Assembly: GCA_019914995.1 (NCBI GenBank)
Contig: CM034126.1
Span: forward strand, 12,529,001 to 12,593,000
Length of the DNA: 64,000 nt
From: Acanthochlamys bracteata
Lineage: Eukaryota; Streptophyta; Magnoliopsida; Pandanales; Velloziaceae
Direction: 5' to 3'
Shown here: positions 13,625 through 29,150 of the stretch, one piece after another
Layout: each line of letters starts with the position of its first letter
How positions within the stretch are numbered: the stretch's first letter is position 1
Made by a program: the position numbers and the translations under genes
The notes under the pieces: model-generated
The model's database searches: none
The model's input: only the letters and a program-made list of their open reading frames with translations
Told to the model about the DNA's origin: nothing

Positions 13625-14240
13625 TGGAGGACAAATGAACGAATTCAGAGAGATTACTGAAACTGAAATCGAATCCAAAACCAAGAAACGAGTTTAAAGA
13701 ATTTCACGGATTGATGATTTCACGCGTTCAAAGAAATCGTTGAATCTATAGAGAAGCTAGTTCGGCACTTCGCCACTGAAGAAGGAACTTATAAATTTAA
13801 TTATTTCACAGTTGATAATAATTCGATTGTTTTTTCAGAAGAGGTATAATAATTCGATTACTTATTGGATCCGTCAAATGAATCAATCTAATCGACCCGT
13901 TATGTTTCGGTGCATCTACATCCAATAAAAAGAGGACGTAAATGCAAAACAAAAACTTATTAATGGATAATATCCTTACAATAAAGGACTTGAATGCAAA
14001 CATGCGAACATATAAAAGAAACGTGTGGCAGCACAGTTGCGTAATTTTCTTTTAATAGGAGTATTAAAAAGCAAAACTAAAAGGAAAATACAGTCGGTGC
14101 GAAATATCTTAAATATAAGAACTTATATGAAAAAGAAAAACCACTGAAAAAGAAATGAGTTACACAAGAAGATAAACCAGAAGCACAGGAATTTCTTTTC
14201 ATTTTTTTTTCTTTTTTCTGGGGAAGTGGTCTAAAGGAAA
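13625..14240. promoter_or_regulatory. Shared divergent promoter region, LRR gene / LYR gene
   Basis: About 600 bp separate the start codons of the minus-strand LRR gene and the plus-strand LYR gene. The sequence is AT-rich with pyrimidine runs just before the LYR ATG (TTTCATTTTTTTTTC near 14198-14216), typical of plant leaders. The role is inferred only from gene orientation. Confidence 0.5.
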
Positions 14241-14504
14241 ATGTCGAGCTCGTCGCGAGCGGCTGTGCTGTCGCTGCTTCGATCACTGCTGCGAACGGCG
14301 GCGAAATTTCCAGATTACAACGTTCGTGAGTACATGCGCCGCCGCACCATCGACGCTTTCCGTAACAACGCTTCCGTCACTGATCCCTCCGCTGCCATTG
14401 CCGAAGGGAAAGCTCAGCTTGAGATTGCGCAAAGGCAGGTTATGGTTTACAAGCTCTATGCGCCCAAGACTAGGAGCGTTATGGAGATCAAGTCGCTATC
14501 TTGA
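14241..14504 (+). CDS. LYRM4-like: LYR-motif protein, ISD11/LYRM4-like
   Basis: Intronless, 87 residues, the normal size for LYRM4/ISD11. The family core is visible: an N-terminal helix with the L-R motif (VLSLLRSLLRTAAKFPDYN), then REYMRRRTIDAFRNNA and a second helix ending AQRQVMVYKLYAP. ISD11 binds and stabilises the mitochondrial cysteine desulfurase NFS1 together with acyl carrier protein, in Fe-S cluster assembly. The plant family is annotated as 'LYR family of Fe/S cluster biogenesis protein' (Arabidopsis At5g61220). The ATG lies in AAAATGTC context after a purine-rich leader. The first bases are GC-rich compared with the flanks. Other LYRM proteins act in complex I, so the exact partner is inferred. 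Confidence 0.9.
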   Translation: MSSSSRAAVLSLLRSLLRTAAKFPDYNVREYMRRRTIDAFRNNASVTDPSAAIAEGKAQLEIAQRQVMVYKLYAPKTRSVMEIKSLS

Positions 14505-16577
14505 TGGTGTTCCAGGGTTAGAGTTTGTGAAATTGTCAGAGTTTAGTCGATTGAAGGGTTTTATTTGGTTAGATTGTGTATGAATCTTCTATTTAGTTGC
14601 ATGATGAATAAGCATATTCAAAGGTTTTTATTTCTTTTTTAATATTTTGATGGTTGGAATGTTACGTTAATGTTTGTATAAGTTTGATTTAGAACATCTC
14701 ATAGTTAGATTTCTATTCTTAATCCGACTATTTACTACATGAACTTTAGTGAAGAAAATTTCTGGCAGTGTTGTGCAGGTGGTGAATGTAATGTGTATCT
14801 TATAGAACTGAAGTTAATGTTTGTTTAGATTTAAGTTCGAAAAGCTATAGTCATAATTGTGGTGATTATCTTCCTCCATAAGTTTGATGTAGATTTGTTG
14901 GTTTGAAGGAAATGGTCAAAACAAAACAACTCTAGCGGAAGCGTATATTCCTTTTCGTTTCTAGAGGTGTTGAGCAGGTGGCGAAAGCAATATGTATTCC
15001 ATAGAAATGAAAATTCTTTTGCAGATGATTATTTAGAATTTGTATCTCTTTCAATATTAGCTTAAGTGTTCACCTTGTGCCAGCTGAAACTCTACTTCCT
15101 CCAGCTGATTGATTCTGATATAGCTAACTAGTTTGTTAATTTTTGCTTCTTCTTTCCGTAGTTGAATTATTCATATTGCAGAGGAGGTTAGGCTTTGAGG
15201 GTACTAGTATCAGTTCCAATGTATGTTAGATAACCAGAATCTGGTTCTGGTTACTCTGCCACTTTGCTATTGACTGACAGGATATATTACCTATGTTGGT
15301 TTAGTGACGTACATCCATAAATGCATTTTCCTGGATCTTATGCAGTTTGGATACAGGCAAAAATGTTAATATCTTGGTCGTTTACCACATTTTTGGTTTG
15401 CAATGGATAATTTGTTCTGGCTAATGTTGTTTTTTCTTCTAGAGGTTTATCTCTCCACTTTAAATTCACGGATATTATATCCACTTTTACATTGGTAGAT
15501 GATGATTGGTTTTGGTCACCCTTATTTGTCTTGCAAGGACATTGTTTATATGCTGGTATGCTCATCGTCTCTAAGTGGTAATAGAATTCAGGAGATGTTG
15601 TTTTTTAAGTGTTGAATCTGAAAGTTGTTAGTTAGAGGTGATAACATGGCTGGAGAAAAGATATTTAGATGCTTGCATAATTACATTATGATATCTTTTG
15701 CATAAGTCGCTTGCTTATCTATTTTGAAGTCTCTGGTAATCTTAAATTCTGCAGACAATGCCACCATGGTGCTTCTATTTGGGTGTCAAAAACAAAGAGT
15801 ACTTCTTATCCTAAAGTATGGCAAGGTAGTGCTGGTGTTGTGGAGTTTCAATGTCCTTTTGCTCTGCCAAATATTTTTCTAGGTGTTTTACTATCTACTA
15901 CCTGCTGGCAAGAGCTGTAGACTGTTCTCTGTATGAAATTTCACTTTGAAACAATTCTGTAGTAATTTCTCTTATGAGAATTGGCATGGTTTTATTTTGG
16001 AAGAAAATTTTCAAGTACCAGAGATGGTGAGCTCTTCTTCATCAGCTTCCTTCTCCTTAGACAAGGAACGGAAATGAAACCATGGTACCATATTTCTGGA
16101 TGAATGCAAAAGCAAGGAAAGGTTTTAAGTGTGTCCTTAGCGTTACGAGTATGAAATCCTAAAAGGTAAAACGTAAACTGCTTTCTAGGAACCCAAGAAG
16201 CTGAAACTACTATCCTGTGAATGATCATGGCTGTGTTTGTGTCATTGTTCTTCTCAATTCATGGAAATAATCTCAACGTAGCCATCGGAGGCGTTACAAG
16301 AGAGGAATGAACTTAGAAATAGCTAAATCACACTTCAGTTTAAGCACATTCACTCCACCCAAGTCGAGCATATATACAAGTAAACAAATGGAGAACATGC
16401 AGCTACATCCAACATCCGTATAGGTTCTTTCTCTTCTTTTCTTTTTTTTTTTTAAAGAGTTCTAAATGCACAAAGACAAAAATTTCAGAGGTTAGAAAGT
16501 GTGAAATTCAATATTAAATCTTTCTGCTATCTCCTTTCATGAATCGCAATACTGCACGCCCAAGAATTTCAGCAGCT
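14505..16577. other. Long 3' flank and intergenic region, LYR to HEMB
   Basis: Two kilobases with no supported gene. The first few hundred bases are the LYR 3' UTR. The remainder is ordinary AT-rich sequence with scattered short frames (15338-15565 minus, 15711-15920 plus, 15992-16228 minus), none with domain features. HEMB ends from the opposite strand at 16578, so the last 200 bases are probably its 3' UTR. I cannot exclude a non-coding RNA. Confidence 0.5.
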
Positions 16578-19926
<3,349 letters not shown>

Positions 19927-19928
19927 AC

Positions 19929-20483
19929 CTAAGTCTCCTAAGCAATCAACTGCATTGCCATTGAAAAATGTTACTCGACCACAAATTATCTCACAAAAGG
20001 CAATACTAACACCAAGTTTCAAAGAGAGGAAGCAGATGCAATGAAGTGTAACAGTTATATACTCACAATATCTAGACCTAAGATACTATATTGTTTCAAC
20101 ACTCTGCTTTTGAGAATTCAGCCTACCTCCACAGTGGAAATAGAGGATTTAAAGCAAAGGAAATACAAAAAAGTCAATTTAATCCAATAAAGAACAGCTG
20201 AAATTTCTTACTTCGAATAAAATGATAGATTTTTCCTAGAACTAACCTCAAGGCTAAAGCCTCTACACAATATTGACAGAATAAACAAGCATACGAACTG
20301 AATTTCCATCTTAGCAAGTTTAGAAGCATAATATCATCTTCAGGGACCCAAAATCACAACTTCGAATAGAATTAGCAACAGAATCATGCCTACCAACTAC
20401 AAATTCACGTCAAAAAGAATCTTCTAAACATCAAGCTGCAGAATTTACAGAAGAAGGAATTTGGAAAGAAGAGAGCTTTATAC
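19929..20483 (-). other. HEMB1: 5' UTR intron of HEMB
   Basis: On the minus strand a donor (TCATTCAG|GTATAAAG, GT at 20483-20482) and an acceptor (GACTTAG|GTATGG, ending at 19929) flank about 555 bp directly before the start codon. Removing it places the ATG two bases into the second exon and drops an upstream in-frame stretch that begins MKLGVSIAFCEI. Leader introns are common in plant housekeeping genes and often raise expression. Upstream of it, at 20594-20614, is an (ATAA)n repeat. Confidence 0.65.
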
Positions 20484-20593
20484 CTGAATGAAAGAGAATG
20501 AAAAGATTTTGATTTGATCAAGAAGGGGCGATGGGTTTAGATTATTAAGTTCGAGGGAGGATTTCCTTGCAGGGGCAGGGGAGAAGATGACAG

Positions 20594-20614
20594 ATAAATA
20601 AATAAATAAATAAA
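20594..20614. repeat. (ATAA)n microsatellite
   Basis: Five tandem ATAA units lie in the HEMB leader or promoter region. Confidence 0.9.
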
Positions 20615-21149
20615 CGGAGACCTTCCTTATCTAACCCAAACGAAATGTAGTTTTGTTTCTTGAGATAAAGCAATCTGAATGGTTCTTCAAGATTTCCACA
20701 GGCTAAGGTTGGTACGCTGAAAAGAAGAATGTTTCTTGGATTGGATTGAGTTTTATTTGGATTTTTATGCTTGGTGACCAAAGAAAACGAAATTAGTTCT
20801 GTATTATTAATTTAAGTCGGTTTCGTTTTCTGCGTGAATAACAAATTCAATTTGCCCAGTGACCTTAAACTCAGATTTTGAGTTAAATAAAATCAGAAGG
20901 TAAATCCGTTAGTTCGACCAACTCATAAGTTACCAGATCACCTAAAAACTTTTGTGCGAATGCATAAAATCCTTTTTTTATAGGGAGATCTTTACATGCG
21001 TAATGGAATCATGGGAAACAGAACTAGCAAAAAAAGCCAGTGGCACAAAAATAAGCCTACAAGCAGCATTGTTCTTGAACACGCAACTCATCAAATTATT
21101 ACTGCAAGAGAACGAAATTTACAGAAGATTTCATGACAAGAAGAGGCCT
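20615..21149. other. Intergenic, HEMB promoter side to the CLE 3' end
   Basis: Nothing supportable beyond the putative HEMB promoter and the CLE 3' flank. A plus-strand frame at 20952-21326 is antisense to the CLE gene and has no features. Confidence 0.5.
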
Positions 21150-21401
21150 TCAGTTATGCAAGGGATTCGACCCGGCGGGAACTGCCCTCTTCTCAGTATT
21201 GTACACCTTGTCTACCTTAGCAAGCGGAGCCAGTGGCTGGAGACGCCTCCTTGGAAGATACAGGTAAATGGAAACCAAATTGGACATCACCTGGTGCGGA
21301 GAAGCCAGAGTCCTACTAAACTTTGAACTTGCCATAAGCAGCACAGCAGCCAAGCAGAGAAGCAAAGAACAGTGGAGAACCGCAGCCCAAGATTTCTTCA
21401 T
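21150..21401 (-). CDS. CLE (CLAVATA3/ESR-related) signalling peptide precursor
   Basis: Intronless, 83 residues. It starts MKKSW and has a clear signal peptide (hydrophobic CSLLLCLAAVLLMA, residues 11-24), a variable middle, and a C-terminal motif immediately before the TGA stop: KRAVPAGSNPLHN. This matches the 12-residue CLE motif RxVPxGPNPLHN at nine or ten positions, including R1, V3, P4, G6, N8, P9, L10, H11 and N12. Such precursors are secreted and cut to a 12-13 residue hormone, read by CLV1/BAM-type receptor kinases in meristem and vascular development. Position 7, usually a hydroxylated and often arabinosylated Pro, is Ser here; Arabidopsis CLE40 and CLE45 also carry Ser there. The preceding DKVYNTEKR is the usual processing context. 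Architecture and motif position make the call strong; the receptor and tissue are unknown. Confidence 0.88.
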   Translation of the reverse strand: MKKSWAAVLHCSLLLCLAAVLLMASSKFSRTLASPHQVMSNLVSIYLYLPRRRLQPLAPLAKVDKVYNTEKRAVPAGSNPLHN

Positions 21402-21943
21402 GCCTTTAAAGAATTGGGAGAGACTACAATGGAACAGTTCATCCAGAAAGATCTGAGAGAGAAACCTGAGAGCAGATGAATCTTAAACGATCAAGTACTC
21501 GTATAAAGTGGTAAGCAGCCAGAAAGTGAAAGGCTATCAACCCCACTGCATTCTGATATTTGATCACAGCCAGGAACTTGAGAACATAATTACTTCTACT
21601 GATCTGCAGAAGTACTTCCACTATCACCTCCCGGAGCTGAGCAAGTGCTTCTGGGTTTCCTCGTGGATGTTTTCTCTATTGAGCAAAATGTTTGCCTTAG
21701 TGGCAGGGACCATTGTGAAAGAGCAGTTGAGGTTTCCATATAACAAGCATTCAATATTAACCCCACATGGCGTATCTTCCTGGAATTCCATCCACTGAAA
21801 TCTTGCTCTGCTCTTAATTATAATGTCATAAGGGCAGTTTTCTCTGTTAAAAATACAACATTTCCATATTTCAAAGAAATATATTTCGTCCAAAAGCTGT
21901 CTGGACCAAATATAAGATAAAATAGTAATACATGATAACATAC
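21402..21943. other. CLE upstream region and eIF6 3' flank
   Basis: All genes on both sides are on the minus strand, so this 540-bp piece holds the CLE promoter and leader and then the eIF6 3' UTR. Short frames on both strands (21439-21627, 21508-21798, 21624-21941) show no recognisable product. Confidence 0.5.
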
Positions 21944-24073
<2,130 letters not shown>

Positions 24074-24110
24074 GATCCAAACTCAAACAGCAATAGCCAA
24101 GAACCAGAAC

Positions 24111-24292
24111 CTGCAAATTTGTAGAAGCAAAAAAGAGAACAACTTCAAACTTCAGAAACTTAACAAAGCTGAATCAAGAAAACATTCATCTCACCGGCTT
24201 TAAGCAGCCGACGAAAAAAATTCGATCGAAGTCAAATACTTGAAGGAACAAAAAGAAAAATCAAATTTCGGCGATTTCATCTTTCCACTAAC
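24111..24292 (-). other. EIF6A: 5' UTR intron of eIF6
   Basis: Donor GATCAG|GTTAGTGG (GT at 24292-24291) and acceptor AAATTTGCAG|GTTCTGG (ending at 24111) flank a 182-bp AT-rich stretch 37 bases upstream of the start codon. It is inferred from splice signals alone. Confidence 0.55.
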
Positions 24293-24399
24293 CTGATCAA
24301 TTGAGAAATTAACGATTGAGTGATCAATATACCAGAGAAAAAATTGAGAAGTTGGTATGCGGGAATTAATTTGGGGAAGTTAGGGTTTTATTAGAAGGG

Positions 24400-25238
24400 G
24401 ATATAGAGGCTTTCGCGCTGTTTCTATTGTTACTCTCTGTTACGTCGGTTAACGGCTTTGACTGTTGGGCGTTGATTCATATATGGGCCTTCATTTAAAA
24501 TAAACCAAACTCGGCTTTCATTTTTTTAGTAAAAGTTTGGGCACATATTTTATTCTTTACTCAGTTGGGCCACTTTAGAAATATGTTTGGAAGAAATTTT
24601 TTTCAATTTTTTATTTTATATTTTTTAATAAAAATTTTAAAATATTTTATAGAATGTTTTTAAAAATTTTTAAAGTACAAAAAATTCAACGTAGTAAAAT
24701 TTTTTTATTAATTATTTTTATTATTTTTTAAGTAAAAAAATAGAATTTATTTTTTAAATATTTTTAAAATATTATTTTTTTTAAAAACTTTTTTTCAATA
24801 AGTACTCTAAAACATCCTGCTAAGAGCGTTTTCTTTTAATAAAAAATAATAAACTATTATAAATGGTGAGAGTTTAATTTTTATATTTTTCTTAAGAAAT
24901 TTTTCAGTAAAAAAAGTAAACTATAAAAGTGAAAAAAAAAATATTCTATATATCGATCAACAAGTAAAACACATTGTTCAATAAATAAAAAGCAGTTTTG
25001 GTTTGCATCGAAAAGTAATCGTTTGGTTTGTAGGTTTTTGAATTTCTTTTCCATCTTTTAACAAAATAGAACCGAAACCAGCGAGTTACAAAATCTTGTA
25101 CAATAATATATTAATATATATATATTTGTGTAACAATGATTAATTTTACAAAAATAACAAGAAGTTACAGTGAATGAAATTTAATCGAAGCAGCTGCGGC
25201 GAAAGCAAGGGATTGATCGATATAAGTTGGCTGTCTAT
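24400..25238. other. AT-rich intergenic sequence, eIF6 to SNAP33
   Basis: Very AT-rich (24590-24960 is almost pure A/T) with a TA-repeat run at 25105-25128. This resembles the AT-rich interspersed segments at 26930-27290, 34340-34540, 41540-41710, 44850-45060 and 63660-63840. No gene is visible. Confidence 0.6.
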
Positions 25239-26425
25239 CTATTTGCCGAGGAGTTTCCGAGTCCTTTGGTTTGCTCCTTTAACTCTTGCGTTAAGTTCCT
25301 CAACATCATCATGCAAATGATCCAGTGCCTTATTTTGCCTGCAAATTTTAATCATACCCAATACTTAAAACCAATAGAAACTTTTTAACTTGATGAAAAT
25401 TTTCAAAAGAGAAAAGAAAAAAAAGTTAATTACCTGTTTAGCTCGTTGCCCATATCAAAAGCCATGCCCTTCAACTCTCCTAAAATCTCGCTTAAATCCG
25501 AAAGCCCGTCGTCTTGCTTTCTCTTCTCAATCTATGAACACAAGCAATGAATCATCTCTCGTAATTTTAAAAAAAAAACTTAGAAAATAATTCTCATTAT
25601 ATATATTCTCTGTTCGTGATGGAAGCAAACCTCGACTTGCTCCATTGCGGTTTTGCCTTCACCATACTCTCTGCTACCGTTTGGTCTTCCACGCCCTGGA
25701 GACAATCCAAGCTTTTCTCGTTGCTGCTTATCGTGGCTTTTGTTGTTCTTTCTTATGAAGGAATCATCTGCAGCAAACGAGGTTAATGTGAGTAATTAAA
25801 CTCATCGATCGTTAACTGAGAATTAAAAACCATTACATATTCATGCATATATACCTCTAGTAATCATAGGTCCTTTCATTTGCCTTGTCTTTTTGGGTTT
25901 CCATGGCATTGAAAAAATACCTCCAAGACTATTCAAAAGCTTCTCACCCTACAACAACATCGGCCACTAATTATGAAATATGTAGATCAAGTTAAATTAA
26001 TTTGTAAGAGCAAATAAATAATAATAATAATAACATACCTTAGTAAGATCTTGATCGATGCTAACGCAAGTCTGATGAGTTCTTTCAATCTGTTCGCCCT
26101 GCTTATGCAACGTCTCGAGAGTCTTACTTGCATCTTCTCTTATGACATTCGCGATTTTCAGACAATCGTTTACTTTCTGCGAAGTTTCTTCGGCTTTATA
26201 AGCTGCGTAATTCTGTAGCTCCTGCACCGATTGATTCTCAAACCCTCCGCAGTCGCTGAAATCGTTCTTGTATTTGTTGTTTCTTGCTGCTGCAGATGCT
26301 GTAGTGGATGTTGGTCCTGGTGCTGATGATGCTCTTACATGTCTTGGTTTCTTTTCTGAATCTGAATCTGAATCAAATGGGTTGGCTATTGGCTTTCTTG
26401 CTCCTACTCTGCTAGCTTTCGACAT
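25239..26425 (-). CDS. SNAP33: SNAP25-type Qb+Qc SNARE, SNAP33 family, five exons
   Basis: Exons in gene order: 26425-26039, 25948-25855, 25767-25631, 25531-25434, 25338-25239; 816 nt, 271 residues (Arabidopsis SNAP33 is 300). Plant SNAP33 pairs with syntaxins such as KNOLLE or SYP121 and with VAMP72 proteins in cell-plate formation and defence secretion. Two SNARE helices are visible: Qb within exon 1 (from SVQELQNYAAYKAEETSQKV to the exon end) and Qc across exons 4-5 (DLSEILGELKGMAFDMGNEL, then NKALDHLHDDVEELNARVKG). The C-terminus NQRTRKLLGK is a family hallmark. There is no membrane span. The N-terminus is Ser/Pro/Ala-rich (NPFDSDSDSEKKPR). The intron phases agree. It is somewhat short in the linker and could be a SNAP29/30-type paralogue. 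Confidence 0.94.
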
Positions 26426-29150
26426 TGTCTATGAAAGCATAAAATATTCAAGATTAATTCCATGGTAATGAAAAACGAAGAGAAAATTAAGCAGATGTTA
26501 ATTAATTAGAGAAATCAATCATACCTTGAATTATAGAAGAATCTTGGTTTTAATGGATAATGTAATTCATCCACAATTAAGAAGACGAACTCTTCTGTTT
26601 TTTTCTTCCTCTATAGTAGTGGAAGAATGAAATTGAATAAAACTATATATAGTAATTTCCTATATAGGTAGATTCTTGCTATTATTAAGAGTTTGATTTT
26701 TTTCTAATAATTAGAAAGAAATGAGAGGATAGTGTCTGACCATGTGTAATTTGATTTGATTAACAGTTTAAGCCAAAATTAAATATCATTTAATTAACCA
26801 TTAATTAAATAGCTAATGAAGTGATGGTGATACTTGAATCTTTAATTTACTTGGGGCTAGTATTTTGTTTTCAAAACCCAAATTGCAATAAAACATAAAC
26901 CTGTTGAATTTAATATTTTATAATAAAACATATACAATTTATGCTTGTGATCGGATCAGTTAAATATATATTTTTACATATTTTATAATATTTTATAAAA
27001 ATTTTAAATTTTTTAAAAAGTATTAAAAAATTTTACATTATAAGATATTATTATGCTTATTTTTATTATTTTTAGATAAAAAAATAAAACTTATTGTTTT
27101 AAAAAAATTAAAATATCGTTCAGTTTGAACTCTCAAAATATTTTCTAAAATATAATTATTTTAAAAGTATAGACCATTTAAAATTTTATTATTATATAAT
27201 ATTTTTAAATTTTTAAAATTAAAAAAAACTAATTTTTAAAATTTTAAAATATTTTTAAAAAATATTTATTTGAAGTAATTCTAAACGACCTCTTATGATA
27301 TATTATGAGTTGCAGCACACCTATTTAGAATTCACAGTATTTATGTAAAATAATTATAAAACAAGTCTACGCGGAATTGGAACAAATATTTCTAAATCTT
27401 TCTGTCGACACATGTCCACCGATTGCAAGTTTAAACAAACATTGAAGAACATTAAAATTTTCCTAGGTCATGTCTACTGGCTTGCCGAATTTTCAGCAAA
27501 CTCTAAGATTCTAGCCGGAGAGAAATCAAGAGTGTAAGGAGCAACAGTAGTAGCCGAATCAGTGGATCTGCTGGATTTTAAGCTCAGGCACCCATGCAGT
27601 TGGGTTGAAATTGAGACTCAACCGGACAAAGAATAGTAATAGGAAGAAAGTGGGATGGATTGCCGTAGTTGGCGTGGCCGAATCACCGACGGTGAAGTCC
27701 GATAACATCTACGTTTTTCACCGGCCGACACGATCAGCTCAATGATCGCCTGGACGGCGGCGAAGAGGATGGCGACAATGAGGGAAGCAAGGAGAAGGTC
27801 GAAAAATGTCGTCCAACGGTCGGCGGCAAGGAAGGAAGGATTGCATCGAGCACGAGTGGTGAAAGATGAAAGATTTGGAATGAACTGATCTACGAAACAT
27901 CATCCAACTACTGCGTTGACCTAGCGGGTTGACACGTTTATCTGTCGGATCAACCAGCGATCCGTAGATCCGGACAGTCCAATTCTGCCGACTATAAAGA
28001 GTCGTTCTTTGCAGCTGAAGAAGAAAATTAATTTATTAAACAAGAAAGAACAACTATGGGGACTGGTGATTGCAAATTAAAGCAATTGATAAATTATGAA
28101 TTGAATGAAAAGAGAACAGAAATATTTTATTGAAAATAACTGAACGATTTACTAAATCCATAATTTATCAACATGACATATACAATAAAATAAGCCTTAT
28201 AGTCATCTCTTATAAGTTTATGAAACACGTGTTTTGCATGATGACTAATGCTGATAAGATGAGAATTTGGCGATCGATCGATGACTGGTTTCGATTTTTC
28301 ATACAATAGCTGATCGTTCGGAGATGGAGAAGAACTCTGGCTCTAGCTTTCTATTGATAATCTTTGGAAACTTTTATTATTTATTGGATAGTCTCTTGTA
28401 TTATCTTCTCATGAGCATTTGAGTAAGTAGATCATACAAGCGCAATATGCATATACATCTATAGCTGCCACGCTGCTTGCTAATTCTTCTGTAAAGCTTT
28501 AGTACTGCATAAGCGAGCTCTAGAGATGTTAGTAATTTTGAATGACGACACTAACGGAATTAATTGTTGTATGAACCATTATAGAGGGCATTAAAAAAAC
28601 CCAAAAAATTCTCTAAAAGAAATTAACTTTGGAGTGAACTTCTGAACGTGATTTTACTAAGGAGATGTATTTCATCTTTAGGGATTCCCAACAATTGGAT
28701 TTTACCAGATAATGAAGTGGACATTAAAGTCTTCTAATGCAGTACTATCATTATGAAAATTGACAAGAACGGAACCTGCATAATGAAGAAATACCAAGAT
28801 CTATAGACAAAATTGAGAGGAAATTCTATTCTCTATGTCATGCAACGGTATGAATAAAATAGAAAAAGTAAGTACTTGACGTTTGTGCAAGCAAATACTA
28901 AAGACATTGAGCGTCCATTGCAAACTAATTATGGGCATCACTAACACCTCAAGATAACATGGAGGGATTTAACTAATCTATGAAACTTTGTCTAGCGGGA
29001 CTAAATTTGATGAAGTTGATTGTACTTCATGCAAGGCCCGCTTCATTCATTCCTGGGATTGATAACATACAAATATGGAACAACATTTGCACACCCAAGA
29101 ACATAACTTTTTAAGTTAGAAATTGCAGTAACGCCAGAAGCTACTATGAC
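26426..29150. other. Intergenic region with AT-rich repeat and a GC-richer island
   Basis: From 26930 to 27290 the sequence is nearly pure A/T. From about 27480 to 28000 it turns GC-richer, with CCGGCCGAC and GACGGCGGCG stretches. On the minus strand this island holds open frames with a hydrophobic run (DLLLASLIVAILFAAV) followed by a basic patch, but no long ORF from a Met. It may be a gene relic. 28100-29150 is ordinary AT-rich sequence ending in the 3' UTR of the zinc-finger gene. Confidence 0.5.

Noticed and set aside
26268..26468. Plus-strand frame opposite SNAP33 exon 1
   Set aside because: The sense strand encodes a clear SNARE; this is antisense.
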